Origin: CAZNUP01 sp964609775
GTDB taxonomy: Bacteria; Patescibacteriota; Microgenomatia; JAMCZE01
Assembly (NCBI GenBank): GCA_964609775.1
Contig: CAZSSJ010000006.1
Coordinates: forward strand, 1 to 47,457
Direction: 5' to 3'
DNA: 47,457 bases
The notes under the pieces were generated by a model, which ran no database searches, was not told where the DNA came from, and was given only the letters and a program-made list of their open reading frames with translations. Position 1 is the first letter of the stretch, and every line of letters begins with the position of its first letter. Both the position numbers and the translations under genes were made by a program. Of this stretch, positions 23,332 through 31,114 are shown piece after piece.

Positions 23332-23535
23332 ATGGCCGGTAAAAATAGCTATAAAGAACTGCGGCGGAGCAAAACGAAGAAAATTGTTTTTGGGATATGC
23401 GGTGGAGTCGGAGAATATTTTGCAGTTGACCCAACAATTGTCAGGCTTCTTTTGGTGGTTTTAACGGTCTTTACGGGGTTTTTCCCGGGACTAATTTTCT
23501 ATCTCCTGGCGGCGGCGATTATGCCGGAGAGATGA
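23332..23535 (+). CDS. PspC-domain membrane protein
   Basis: 67 aa. KELRRSKTKKIVFGICGGVGEYFAVDPTIVRLL is the PspC signature (LyRs...k.igGVcgGla.y...D...vRl), followed by a membrane helix and the ending AAAIMPER. Likely an envelope-stress membrane protein. TATTAT (23320-23325) ends 6 nt before ATG 23332, which fixes the start against longer open-frame options. Confidence 0.9.
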   Translation: MAGKNSYKELRRSKTKKIVFGICGGVGEYFAVDPTIVRLLLVVLTVFTGFFPGLIFYLLAAAIMPER

Positions 23536-23544
23536 GGGGACGAG

Positions 23545-23581
23545 ATCCTTCGACAGTTCGCTTCCGCGAGTCGCTCAGGAT
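23545..23581. repeat. REP-like dyad ATCCTTCGACA...CGCTCAGGAT
   Basis: Variant of a short interspersed element with ends ATCCTTCGACA and GCTCAGGAT, located between convergent genes. A related shorter form lies inside the obg reading frame (24519-24543). Confidence 0.6.
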
Positions 23582-23601
23582 GATTCTGTTCTGACAGAAT
23601 C
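23582..23601. terminator. Hairpin between convergent genes
   Basis: Perfect 8-bp stem (GATTCTGT / ACAGAATC) with a 4-nt loop. The last two bases overlap the stop of the zinc-ribbon gene. It could serve as a bidirectional terminator, though no T-run follows closely. Confidence 0.45.
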
Positions 23602-23881
23602 ACTTCTTTGCCTTGGCAAATTTGATCTGGGCGCGGGCAATTTTTTTGTCGGCTGCGCGTTTGTCGAATTCTTCTTTGATTTTGTCGCTTTTGGCCTTTT
23701 CAAAAGCCAGTTTTTCCTCAACCTGTTTTTGACAGGCAGGATCAGGACAGACGGTTTGAGTGTGAGTCACAGTTGAGGTTCCGGAGTAGGTTTTAATTTC
23801 TTCGGTCCAAGTTCTGCCGTCAATCCGGGCTTTGCCGCAACGGGGACAGAGATTGGTGGAGATGGTCAGCGGAGTGTTCAA
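23600..23881 (-). CDS. Small zinc-ribbon protein
   Basis: 93 aa from TTG 23881. The two half-knuckles CPRCGK (12-17) and CPDPACQ (45-51) should bind one zinc ion. A highly charged helical tail (KAKSDKIKEEFDKRAADKK) follows. No family recognised. TAAACT ends 7 nt before the TTG; an AAGGAG abuts the TTG directly and is too close to act as a normal ribosome-binding site. Confidence 0.65.
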   Translation of the reverse strand: MNTPLTISTNLCPRCGKARIDGRTWTEEIKTYSGTSTVTHTQTVCPDPACQKQVEEKLAFEKAKSDKIKEEFDKRAADKKIARAQIKFAKAKK

Positions 23882-23933
23882 CTCCTTCAGTTTAGCATAA
23901 ACAAGGCAAAAAGAAAACTGTTACAATGCGGTT

Positions 23934-24899
23934 ATGTTGGTCGATGAAGCAGAAATTACCATTGAAGGCGGCCACGGCGGGCCGGGAAAAGTGTCGTTTT
24001 TCAGGAAAGGCCGCGGGCCGGACGGAGGGACCGGGGGAAAGGGTGGAGATGTCTACTTCGCAGGCACTTCTGATTTAACAGCCTTGAACCGTTTTGCAGG
24101 AAAAAAATTTTTCAAAGCTGATGACGGGGAAGCCGGGTTGTCAAATCAGAAATCGGGAAAAGACGCCCGAGATTTGGAAATTATTCTGCCGGTGGGAACT
24201 TTGGTCACTGATTTGGAAATGGGTGAAAAATGGGAAATTAATCATCCGGAGGAAAGATTGCTGATTTGTGAAGGAGGGCTGGGAGGATTGGGAAATTATG
24301 ATTTGCGGTCGGCGAGAAACACGACACCAATGCATGCTCAACAAGGGCTTCCAGGAAAAAAGCGAGATTTAAGTTTAAGCTTGAGATACATCGCGGATTT
24401 CGGTTTAATCGGACTGCCCAATGCCGGAAAGTCCAGTCTCCTAAACGAATTAACGGCTGCCAATGTCAAAACGGCAGATTACCCGTTTACAACATTGGAG
24501 CCAAACCTGGGGGTATTTAACCCTTCGACAAGCTCAGGGCGACCGCTGGTCGTTGCCGATGTTCCGGGCCTCATTGAAGGGGCGTCAAGCGGGAAGGGGT
24601 TGGGGATCAGGTTTTTAAAACACATCGAAAAAGTGCCGGTTATTTTGCACTGCCTCGCGGCCGATTCCGATGATGTGCATCGAGACTATAGGGTTATTCG
24701 GGAAGAATTGAAGAAATATAGTAAGGAGTTGGTGAAGAAAAAAGAAATCATTTTGCTCACAAAGACGGATACGGTTTCGCCAGAAAAGGTGGAAGAGGGT
24801 CTGAGGATTTTAAAACCAACAAAGAAAAAAGTTCTCCCGGTGTCGATTTATGATTGGGATGCTTTGGAGAAATTGAAAGAATTATTGTTCAAAAACTAA
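23934..24899 (+). CDS. obgE: Obg-family GTPase
   Basis: 321 aa. The glycine-rich Obg fold covers 1-~155 (FFRKGRGPDGGTGGKGGDV). In the G domain: G1 GLPNAGKS (160-167), switch I YPFTT (183-187), G3 DVPG (209-212), G4 TKTD (276-279). The OCT domain is absent, as in short Obg proteins. It acts in late large-subunit ribosome assembly. TACAAT (23922-23927) ends 6 nt before ATG. Residues 196-204 (NPSTSSGRP) are encoded by a REP-like repeat placed between two beta strands next to G3. The 3' end overlaps the convergent Nudix gene by 18 nt. Confidence 0.93.
   Translation: MLVDEAEITIEGGHGGPGKVSFFRKGRGPDGGTGGKGGDVYFAGTSDLTALNRFAGKKFFKADDGEAGLSNQKSGKDARDLEIILPVGTLVTDLEMGEKWEINHPEERLLICEGGLGGLGNYDLRSARNTTPMHAQQGLPGKKRDLSLSLRYIADFGLIGLPNAGKSSLLNELTAANVKTADYPFTTLEPNLGVFNPSTSSGRPLVVADVPGLIEGASSGKGLGIRFLKHIEKVPVILHCLAADSDDVHRDYRVIREELKKYSKELVKKKEIILLTKTDTVSPEKVEEGLRILKPTKKKVLPVSIYDWDALEKLKELLFKN
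24519..24543. repeat. REP-like element inside obg
   Basis: CCCTTCGACAAGCTCAGGG with flanking bases, encoding the loop NPSTSSGRP in frame. CCCT/AGGG ends form a short dyad. Related to the element at 23545-23581, about 950 bp away. Confidence 0.7.
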
Positions 24900-25406
24900 T
24901 CCTTGTCTGATGGCTTGAAGCACTGGAATTGTTAACCCCCGGTTATCTCTCTCCTTCTCAGTTATAAAAACAGTAAAGGGATTTATGGTGGAGAAATTTC
25001 TTTCTTGCCACCGAGTGAGCACTAACCTGGTGGTAGGAATGATGTCCATAGAAGAAATAGTTTCTACAGGGACCCATTCAAGAGTGCCTTCGTTACATAC
25101 AGGTAATTCTTGATCTGGATATATTCCCCAAAGATAATATAACGCTCGTCTTCGATCTGTAATCATACAGTAGGCAAAAATTGCTAAAGTAATTTCTTTT
25201 CCAGTCTCTTCACGCTGTTCCCTTCTGGCCCCTTCCATGATTGTTTCTCCAAGAGGGTCTGACTTTAAGGTGTTGGTCTTTCCTCCAATGCCGGTATACA
25301 TACCGGCAGCGAACGGACGGCCAGGTCCACGATGCAGGAGAACAATTCGTGAAGGCGGATCAGCATCCAGCCAAAAAATGACATTCCATTCTTTCTGGAA
25401 AACCAT
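24882..25406 (-). CDS. Nudix hydrolase-family protein
   Basis: 174 aa. The Nudix box is recognisable as E-x7-REQREETG in GETIMEGARREQREETGKEI (about 54-73), but the first conserved Gly of GX5E is replaced by Lys. LLHRGPGRPFAAGMYTGIGGK upstream is the usual strand before the box. Substrate probably a nucleoside diphosphate derivative. TATAAT (minus strand, 25418-25413) ends 6 nt before ATG 25406. Confidence 0.82.
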   Translation of the reverse strand: MVFQKEWNVIFWLDADPPSRIVLLHRGPGRPFAAGMYTGIGGKTNTLKSDPLGETIMEGARREQREETGKEITLAIFAYCMITDRRRALYYLWGIYPDQELPVCNEGTLEWVPVETISSMDIIPTTRLVLTRWQERNFSTINPFTVFITEKERDNRGLTIPVLQAIRQGLVFEQ

Positions 25407-25411
25407 AACAG

Positions 25412-25420
25412 TATTATATT
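25412..25420. promoter_or_regulatory. Overlapping divergent -10 boxes
   Basis: The 9-bp TATTATATT gives TATAAT on the minus strand for the Nudix gene (6 nt to ATG) and TATATT or TATTAT on the plus strand for the ASCH gene (8-11 nt to ATG 25429). Only 22 bp separate the two start codons, so the polymerases must compete. Confidence 0.65.
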
Positions 25421-25428
25421 TATCTCTG

Positions 25429-25770
25429 ATGATTTATAAAGCGCTTTGCCTGAAACAGCCTTATGCCAACTGGGTAGCCTCGGGGAAAAAGACGATTGAG
25501 ACGAGAAGGTGGAAAACAGATTATCGGGGAGACATTTTGATTTGTTCCTCAAAAACTGTAGATATTCCCCCGGCGGGATTTGCGCTTTGTCTGGTGGAGT
25601 TAGTGGATATCATACCGATGGAGAAGAAGCACGAGAAGGCAGCTGGCATTGAAGTTTACGACGGGGCGTATGCCTGGATGCTGCGAAATCTCCGCCCGCT
25701 CAAGTCGATTTTTCCAGTTAAGGGACAGTTGGGGTTGTTTAATCTGAAAGTTGATCCAGAATTATTCTAG
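25429..25770 (+). CDS. ASCH-domain protein
   Basis: 113 aa. ALCLKQPYANWVASGKKTIETRRW is the ASCH/PUA-like signature (l.lk.pya..i..G.KtiE.R), with YRGDILICSSK as the next strand. These domains bind RNA or modified nucleotides. Start ATG 25429 fits the divergent promoter. The stop overlaps the convergent VIT1 gene by 4 nt. Confidence 0.88.
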   Translation: MIYKALCLKQPYANWVASGKKTIETRRWKTDYRGDILICSSKTVDIPPAGFALCLVELVDIIPMEKKHEKAAGIEVYDGAYAWMLRNLRPLKSIFPVKGQLGLFNLKVDPELF

Positions 25771-26462
25771 TTACTCACCCCAAAAATTTTTCCGACGAGG
25801 AAACCGACAAGAGCAGCTCCCATACCAATGAGGAGCATCTGGAAGCCCCGCTTCCAGGGAACGCCAACATAGGTTTTGGCCTCGTAGAAACCGAGGGCGA
25901 AAAGGGAGGCGGCGCTTAAGAGAAGCGTCAGTTTTGTTGCCGGATCTTGGAGAAGAAAAAAATAGGGGATGATGGGGATCAGGGCGCCGATAATAGCGGC
26001 AAGACCAACAATCACCGTTCGTTTCAAAAGAGAAAGGCTGCTAATCGGCTTCAGACCCAGCTGTTCATCGGCCATGGTTTCAACCCAAACCTGCTTGTTG
26101 CTGGTGATTTTTACGACGACTTCATCGAGAAGTTTGCCAGTAAAACCTTTAGCCATATAGATTTGACGGACGTCTTCTCTCTCCTGCTCGGGAAACTTTT
26201 CCACGGCTTCGCTTTCTTTCTTAAACTCCTTTTCGTAGTGATCTTTTTCAGCGCTGGCGGAAGTATAGGCGACGGCGCCCATGGAGATGGCCTCGGCAAA
26301 GGCGGCGGCGAGAGAAGCGGCGATGATTATTTGGGAATTTCCGGAGGCGGCGGTGATGCCAAGAACAATGCCGAGGACATTAACCAGGCCGTCCTGACCG
26401 CCAAGAATGACATCGCGGAGCCAGTCTTCAGAGCGAAGACTCGTGGTTCTAAAGGCTTTCAT
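25767..26462 (-). CDS. VIT1/CCC1-family Fe/Mn transporter
   Basis: 231 aa. Helix 1 motif DVILGGQDGLVNVLGIVLGI, helix 2 AEAISMGAVAYTSASAEKDHY, a cytoplasmic Glu-rich metal-binding helix pair, then three C-terminal helices give the VIT fold. It probably moves iron or manganese across the cytoplasmic membrane. It starts 19 nt after the ATP-grasp gene and may share its transcript. Confidence 0.88.
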   Translation of the reverse strand: MKAFRTTSLRSEDWLRDVILGGQDGLVNVLGIVLGITAASGNSQIIIAASLAAAFAEAISMGAVAYTSASAEKDHYEKEFKKESEAVEKFPEQEREDVRQIYMAKGFTGKLLDEVVVKITSNKQVWVETMADEQLGLKPISSLSLLKRTVIVGLAAIIGALIPIIPYFFLLQDPATKLTLLLSAASLFALGFYEAKTYVGVPWKRGFQMLLIGMGAALVGFLVGKIFGVSN

Positions 26463-26481
26463 ACAGACAGGCGTTTGAATT

Positions 26482-27822
26482 CTAGTTTAGTCTGCTTAGA
26501 AACTGTTTTTCAATATCCAAAGCTTCTTTTCGGTCAGTGCCAATGACGACGTAGCCCAAGCGGCCGAAAGAGAGAGGGCTAATGATCGTTAGAATCAGGC
26601 CGATTTTTTTTCCGTTAAGGGGATAGCAAAGGTCGGATAACTGAGTTTTTAGTGATTGATAGGGCATTCCTTCGAATTTCGAAGCGGCGACGCGGTTATT
26701 GGTGACGATATAGTGGGTTTTTAGAAAATCCGGCCCGATTAATTTCCCGGCAAGTTCGAAGGCGTGGGTGCCGCCGGTGCGGCGAAGGTTGGATTCGATG
26801 GGATAGGTTTTGCTGTCAAGGCCCTGAACAAAATCAATCTCAAAAAAACCGTTATAGCCATAGTCCAGAAGGGCCTGGCCGTATTTTTCCCCCGCTGAGA
26901 TGAGAACTTGAGTCAAGTTGTCAGAGACGGCGTCTTTGCCAAACTCGACGCCTTGAAAAACACCCTCGGCAGTGACGCGCATGCTGCAGACATAGAGCGG
27001 GGTGACTTCCCCACCGGCGATTTTGAGTTCTATATTAGGCGCGCCGCCGCAAATGCTCATGTCCGGCGGGATGAACCGCTCAACTACAACCGGAGTCTTT
27101 TGAAAATAATGATGCTTGGCAACAACAGCAGCAACTTCCTGCCCTGGATCACCGGTTATGGCTTCAGTGCGAAGAATGTGTAGACCAGCTCCGGCCAATC
27201 CCCGATTATTTTTCAGAACACACCCATCGGAGGTGGTCAAAAAATGGGAAGCGGCGCCAATAATTTCTGACTGGTCGGTGGAAATAATGCCCGGCGGAAG
27301 AGAGGGGAAAGGAGAATCAAGTGCCGAAGCAGCCTGGCGAAAACCGGATTTGGAGCCGAAGAAAGAAGCGGTCCAGCGATTTTTTGACTCCGGCACTTCA
27401 GGGGTGAAGAACTGGAGATTTAAGCTCTGAAGTTTATCAATTAAGGCAAAAAATTCTTTTGTTCCGGCATAGGAGATGAGGGAAAGGCCGGGATTATTTT
27501 TGATCGTAGCAACAAGAGTGGCGAAAAGGGGCTTGTCATTAATTACGGCTTCGCAAACAGATTTTTCGATTGTTTTTGGGAAGAAATTGAGGACATTTTT
27601 TCGTGACAGAAGAGCCAGGGAATCTTGCCAAAAATATTTGTCTATAGGATGGGGGGTAATGAGAATAGAGTTTTCCGGCAGAGAAAAAATGAAGCGGTCG
27701 GAAAGAGCATGATCTTCGGCAATTTCGACTTCGACTTCAGAAGGTTCAAGAAAAGGAATCAAGCCAAGAGAAATTTCGGCTAAATTCGCGATAAAAATAC
27801 ATTCAAAACGGGAAGGCTCCAC
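26482..27822 (-). CDS. ATP-grasp superfamily ligase-like protein
   Basis: 446 aa from GTG 27822. A pre-ATP-grasp N-terminal half (ILITPHPIDKYFW ... FFALIDKL) is followed by GCVLKNNRGLAGAGLHIL, the nucleotide-binding lysine and flexible glycine loop, VVVERFIP, FFEIDFV with the metal-binding acid, and IESNLRRTGGTHAFELA with the terminal E-x-N-x-R motif. It resembles PGM1-type peptide ligases and carboxylate-amine ligases; substrate unknown. The frame stays open to 27945, but TATAAT (27834-27829) ends exactly 6 nt before this GTG and avoids overlap with rarA, so I start here. Confidence 0.78.
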   Translation of the reverse strand: MEPSRFECIFIANLAEISLGLIPFLEPSEVEVEIAEDHALSDRFIFSLPENSILITPHPIDKYFWQDSLALLSRKNVLNFFPKTIEKSVCEAVINDKPLFATLVATIKNNPGLSLISYAGTKEFFALIDKLQSLNLQFFTPEVPESKNRWTASFFGSKSGFRQAASALDSPFPSLPPGIISTDQSEIIGAASHFLTTSDGCVLKNNRGLAGAGLHILRTEAITGDPGQEVAAVVAKHHYFQKTPVVVERFIPPDMSICGGAPNIELKIAGGEVTPLYVCSMRVTAEGVFQGVEFGKDAVSDNLTQVLISAGEKYGQALLDYGYNGFFEIDFVQGLDSKTYPIESNLRRTGGTHAFELAGKLIGPDFLKTHYIVTNNRVAASKFEGMPYQSLKTQLSDLCYPLNGKKIGLILTIISPLSFGRLGYVVIGTDRKEALDIEKQFLSRLN

Positions 27823-27829
27823 AAATTGA

Positions 27830-29041
27830 TTATATATGGTCAGAATCAAAGAATTTTCGACCTTTAAGTTTTTCCGGCAGGAAGGACAAATCTTTGGCCG
27901 GACCGACGTATTTTTCGCTCCATTTATAATCTTTGGCATAGCCAAGCTGCTTCATCAATTTTGTAGGCGCATTACGCAAATGCAGGGGAATGGGTTCATT
28001 GGGAAATTCATAGACAGCGGCTCTGGCTTTTTCGAGGGCGTTGGCCACGGCGCGGGATTTTTTGGCAGTGGCCAAGTAGAGCGCGCAGTGAGCCAGCGTC
28101 AGCTGGGCTTCAGGAAGACCAATTTTAGCAACAGCCTCGAAGGCAGCATTGGCTTGAATGAGGGCTCCCCGGTCAGCCAGACCGATGTCTTCGGAGGCAA
28201 GAATGATCATTCGGCGGGCAATGAATTCGGGGTCTTCGCCACTTTCGAGCAGGCGGGCGAGATAGTAGAGGGCAGCGTCCGGGTCGGAACCGCGCAGAGA
28301 CTTGATGAAAGCACTGATGATGTTGTAGTGTTCGTCGGCTTTTTTGTCATAGAGACCGGCGGATCTTGTCTGAAAGATTTCTTCGATGATTTGCGGAGTG
28401 ATTTCTTTTTCTGAGTATGAATTGGCTGCCAGCTCGAGGGCGTTTAACATTATGCGGGCATCCCCGCCCGAAAGACGAATTACCAGTTCTTTTGCGTCTT
28501 TGTTTATCTTTTTGCCAAGTTGGCCCAAACCTTCTGTTTTGTCAGTCATGGCTCGATCAATTATTTTTTCGAGGTCCGGGATGTCTAATCCTTGCAACAC
28601 AAATACTCGACTGCGGGACAAAAGAGGGTTGATTACCTCAAAAGATGGGTTCTCAGTGGTGGCGCCAATGAGGGTGATGAGGCCGCTTTCGACGTGAGGC
28701 AAGAGGGCATCCTGTTGGGCTTTATTCCAGCGGTGAATTTCGTCAATAAAAAGAATGGTTGGTTGGTTTTCTTTGGCGTTTTCCCGGGCAGAAGATACTA
28801 TTTTTAGCAAATCCTCTTTGCCGGAAGTGACGCCGGAGATTTCATGAAAGTCGGCTTTTGTGGAGGCGGCGATGATTTTGGCGAGAGTCGTTTTACCACT
28901 GCCCGGCGGGCCCCAAAAAATCATGGAGAACGGATGGCCCGAATCAATCATCCGGTTGATGATTTTCCCCTCCCCGACCAAGTGGCTTTGGCCAAAAAAT
29001 TCGCTGAGAGTTTAGGGGCGAAGGGAATAGGCGAGGTTCAT
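27830..29041 (-). CDS. rarA: RarA/MgsA-type AAA+ ATPase with an in-frame TAA at codon 10
   Basis: The body is a full RarA: Walker A GPPGSGKTT, Walker B FIDEIHRW, sensor GATTENPSFEV, then the helical tetramerisation region (DPDAALYYLARLLESGEDPEFIARRM). It acts at stalled replication forks. A proper promoter (29051-29079) precedes ATG 29041, which reads MNLAYSLRP, then TAA (29014-29012), then TLSEFFGQSHLVGEGK. RarA relatives read ...LRPKTL.EF.GQ here, so the TAA replaces an expected Lys codon (AAA). Either the gene is a fresh nonsense allele, the base is an assembly error, or translation restarts at TTG 28981. The protein from that TTG would be 383 aa and lack the conserved N-terminal segment. 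Confidence 0.85.
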
Positions 29042-29050
29042 GCTGGGTGG

Positions 29051-29079
29051 ATTGTATACCCGACCAATGATTGTGTAAA
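29051..29079 (-). promoter_or_regulatory. rarA promoter
   Basis: TTTACA (29079-29074), 17-bp spacer, TACAAT (29056-29051), 9 nt to ATG 29041. It supports that ATG as the intended start despite the stop nine codons later. Confidence 0.6.
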
Positions 29080-29080
29080 C

Positions 29081-29269
29081 TCAAATTGTAAAGTGCTTCT
29101 TGATGCCTTGCCGAAAGAGAGTGGCGCCACCAAGGTAGAGGTGTAGGTTGTGGCGGCGGATGGCGTTGGCCTCAGTGTCAAAGGCAAACATGTTAAGAGA
29201 GTTGGGTGGAGTTCTGGTTTTAGCCAGTTTTTGGATGAAGCGATCAATTGGGTCCGTCACAGGGACCAT
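29081..29269 (-). pseudogene. N-terminal fragment of a uracil-DNA glycosylase-like protein
   Basis: 62 aa. DPIDRFIQKLAKTRTPPNSLNMFA and IRRHNLHLYL resemble the first ~45 residues of a family of uracil-DNA glycosylases seen in such genomes, in which the next segment would be LLVGEAPGY. Here the similarity ends at HLYL and the frame closes after 17 unrelated residues against the rarA promoter. I read it as a truncated gene. It starts inside the short frame following VKOR. Confidence 0.45.
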
Positions 29270-29322
29270 TTTACAAAGACGGTGACGAGGATGCCAGCCG
29301 CGACGAGAAGGCGGTTAGTCAT
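29257..29322 (-). CDS. 21-aa membrane peptide coupled to VKOR, or truncated signal-anchor
   Basis: ATG overlaps the VKOR stop (ATGA, 29322-29319). The frame encodes MTNRLLVAAGILVTVFVKWSL, one membrane helix, then TGA. VKOR genes are often followed by a membrane-anchored thioredoxin/DsbA-like partner; this may be the surviving anchor of one, now followed by the glycosylase fragment. A true small membrane peptide is the alternative. Confidence 0.4.
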   Translation of the reverse strand: MTNRLLVAAGILVTVFVKWSL

Positions 29323-29777
29323 TTCTGTTTTTTAGGAAAAAGCTCGCCTTTTAAGAATTTGGCTTGGGGAAGAGCAAGAATAAAAATTAGAGTACTAATG
29401 ACGGCGGAAAAAGTGCAGTAGACACAGAGGTATTTGATGATGAAGAATTGGAGATACATGAAGTAGAGGGAGAGAAAAAAACCGATAGTGGCTTCAAGAA
29501 GGAGAAGGAAGCGCCAGATTTTGTGCGGGCGGAAAAGAACGACAGAGACGAGAAAGAAGAGATAGGAATAGTGGAGCAGACCAAAGAGAGACACCGGAAT
29601 CCCGAAGATGACCGAGTAGGGGCTCCTTAAGACTTGGCCGCAATCAACCAAGGAATTATTGAGCGAACACGGGGGGATGGCGCCCCGATAATGGTCAAGA
29701 GTTAAATAGCCAGCGTCGGCAACACCCAGAAGAGCGAGAAAGAGCAAGAGATAGAGGATGATTTTGGCTTTGGACAT
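29319..29777 (-). CDS. VKOR-family disulfide-forming membrane oxidoreductase
   Basis: 152 aa with four to five membrane helices. CSLNNSLVDCGQVLRSPYSVIFGIPVS is the loop with the first cysteine pair, and KYLCVYCTFSA holds the CxxC that contacts quinone. Bacterial VKOR replaces DsbB in reoxidising a DsbA-like thioredoxin. No linked thioredoxin domain remains in the protein or next to it. Likely substrates in this window include the eight-cysteine protein at 18609. Confidence 0.92.
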   Translation of the reverse strand: MSKAKIILYLLLFLALLGVADAGYLTLDHYRGAIPPCSLNNSLVDCGQVLRSPYSVIFGIPVSLFGLLHYSYLFFLVSVVLFRPHKIWRFLLLLEATIGFFLSLYFMYLQFFIIKYLCVYCTFSAVISTLIFILALPQAKFLKGELFPKKQK

Positions 29778-29935
29778 GGTGAAGAGACGGGAACCCGGTT
29801 AACTTTGTTTAGGTGAAAACCGGTCATGAGGACATGATATCACTCGATTGCCAGTCAGTCACCTGGCAAGATGGTGATGGTTGACGCGCGGATTGTGGAG
29901 TATTTGAAATCAGCTTAAATTAGACGGAAAGTTGA

Positions 29936-30227
29936 CTAACGGGACAGCGAGGCGACTCTTCCGAAAAGTTTTTTGAGTTCAGTTTTGGCCTGTTCGAGGA
30001 CCCTTTTGCGGGAAGCTGGAAGATTCTTTCCGGCGCGCGCGGTTAATATAGAAATTGAGCATGCTCATGGCTGATTGATAGGCCGTCTTGGCTTTTTTCC
30101 GGGAACTGACCTCTGCACTTTGTTTTAAAGAGGCAGCAATCTTCCTCGGGTCGTCCCAAGTGAAGACGCCCCCTTCCAAATCCAGGGCATTGGAATTTCT
30201 GGTCGCTTCATTGGACCAAAATTTCAT
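29936..30227 (-). pseudogene. DUF3175 gene frameshifted in a GC repeat
   Basis: The N-terminal part (KFWSNEATRNSNALDLEGGVFTW, then SAMSMLNFYINRA) is a clear DUF3175 protein. After INRA the frame runs into RRKESSSFPQ and stops at 29979. In the neighbouring frame the expected family tail continues: AGKNLPASRKRVLEQAKTEL, ending at TAG 29938-29936. The switch lies in the tract GCGCGCGC (30033-30040); adding 2 nt or removing 4 nt restores one frame. It could be a sequencing or assembly error, a recent mutation, or slippage-controlled expression. Confidence 0.75.
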
Positions 30228-30421
30228 GGTTTAATGAGATGATTTTACTCGTGGCTCTAAGGAAAGTCCAAACTAAAGATTGAACTTATACGGGACTGAT
30301 TCGTCCACTGTGGATTTCCAAAAGCTGGTTTAAAAAATGACTATTGAGTTGGATCGTATGGTCCCTGAAAATTGTAATTTGAAATTATAATTCTCTCACG
30401 CCCCGCCGTACAAATTGCCAC
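30228..30421. other. AT-rich intergenic DNA between the divergent DUF3175 and lexA genes
   Basis: No gene seen. TAAAAT 14 nt before the DUF3175 ATG may be its -10. The composition is AT-richer than most of the window and this continues through the restriction genes. Confidence 0.4.
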
Positions 30422-30451
30422 TTGACTTTACTACTAAAATAGTCATAAATT
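30422..30451 (+). promoter_or_regulatory. lexA promoter with TGACT-N13-AGTCA operator
   Basis: TTGACT (30422-30427), 18 bp, TAAATT (30446-30451). A dyad TGACT (30423-30427) / AGTCA (30441-30445) fills the spacer, the ideal place for a repressor. It is the best candidate for the operator of the LexA-like protein encoded downstream. Confidence 0.5.
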
Positions 30452-30467
30452 ATTGATATACCCAGCC

Positions 30468-31085
30468 ATGCAAATTGTCAATGGCCAGCGGCCGTTAACA
30501 CCAGACCAAAAGAAGGTTCTCGACTTTATCAACCAATTTCTGCTTGAGAATGGCTACCCACCTTCTCTCTCTGAAATTGCCCGACATTTTCGGAAATCAA
30601 TTGGAACCTCGCAACATTTCGTCAGAGAATTGAGAGAAAAAGGGTATGTTACTAAAGGATCAAATATCTCTAGAGGTGCTCAACCGACTTCATTTGAGTC
30701 AAGGAAAATATTTTTACTCGGTTACATCGCTGCTGGTAGGCCTATCGAGCCTATTGAAAACCCAGAACTAGTCAGTGTACCTTCCTCAATATTAATGGAT
30801 CAATGGGGCAATTATTACGCATTAAGAGTCAGGGGCACAAGCATGATTGGGGAAGGAATCATTGATAATGACATCATAGTTGTTAGGCATCAAAATATCG
30901 CTCAAAATGGGGATATTGTGGTTGTTGTAACTAATAATGGAGCCACTTTGAAAAAATTTTATAAACTTGGCGATAAGGTTGAGTTGCGAGCTGGAAATAA
31001 GAAAATGCGGGGTTGGCCCCGACAGTTCCATGCGGGAAATCTAGAAATTAGAGGCAAATTTTGTGGTCTAATTAGGAAGGATTAA
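30468..31085 (+). CDS. lexA: LexA-family repressor
   Basis: 205 aa. N-terminal winged helix (LTPDQKKVLDFINQFLLENG, PPSLSEIARHF). The autocleavage site is Ala89-Gly90 in YIAAGRP, the nucleophile Ser125 sits in GTSMIGEGI and the general base Lys162 in GATLKKF; GDSM is the usual form. It should be cut upon RecA activation. ATG 30468 is preferred to a TTG at 30453. The methyltransferase gene starts 29 nt after it on the same strand, so LexA may also control the restriction-modification genes. Confidence 0.92.
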   Translation: MQIVNGQRPLTPDQKKVLDFINQFLLENGYPPSLSEIARHFRKSIGTSQHFVRELREKGYVTKGSNISRGAQPTSFESRKIFLLGYIAAGRPIEPIENPELVSVPSSILMDQWGNYYALRVRGTSMIGEGIIDNDIIVVRHQNIAQNGDIVVVVTNNGATLKKFYKLGDKVELRAGNKKMRGWPRQFHAGNLEIRGKFCGLIRKD

Positions 31086-31114
31086 GCAAAAATGGTTAGT
31101 TAATAGTACACAGA

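Noticed and set aside
25947..26546. 199-codon plus-strand open frame
   Set aside because: Antisense of the VIT1-type transporter; glycine/lysine-rich translation without motifs.
27823..27945. Longer N-terminus of the ATP-grasp protein
   Set aside because: Would overlap the end of rarA by over 100 bp; the -10 box and GTG at 27822 give a better start.
27836..28414. 192-codon plus-strand open frame
   Set aside because: Antisense of rarA.
29038..29247. 69-codon minus-strand frame overlapping the rarA start
   Set aside because: Low-complexity Thr/Leu/Pro translation, overlaps the rarA promoter, and the neighbouring frame carries the glycosylase-like similarity.
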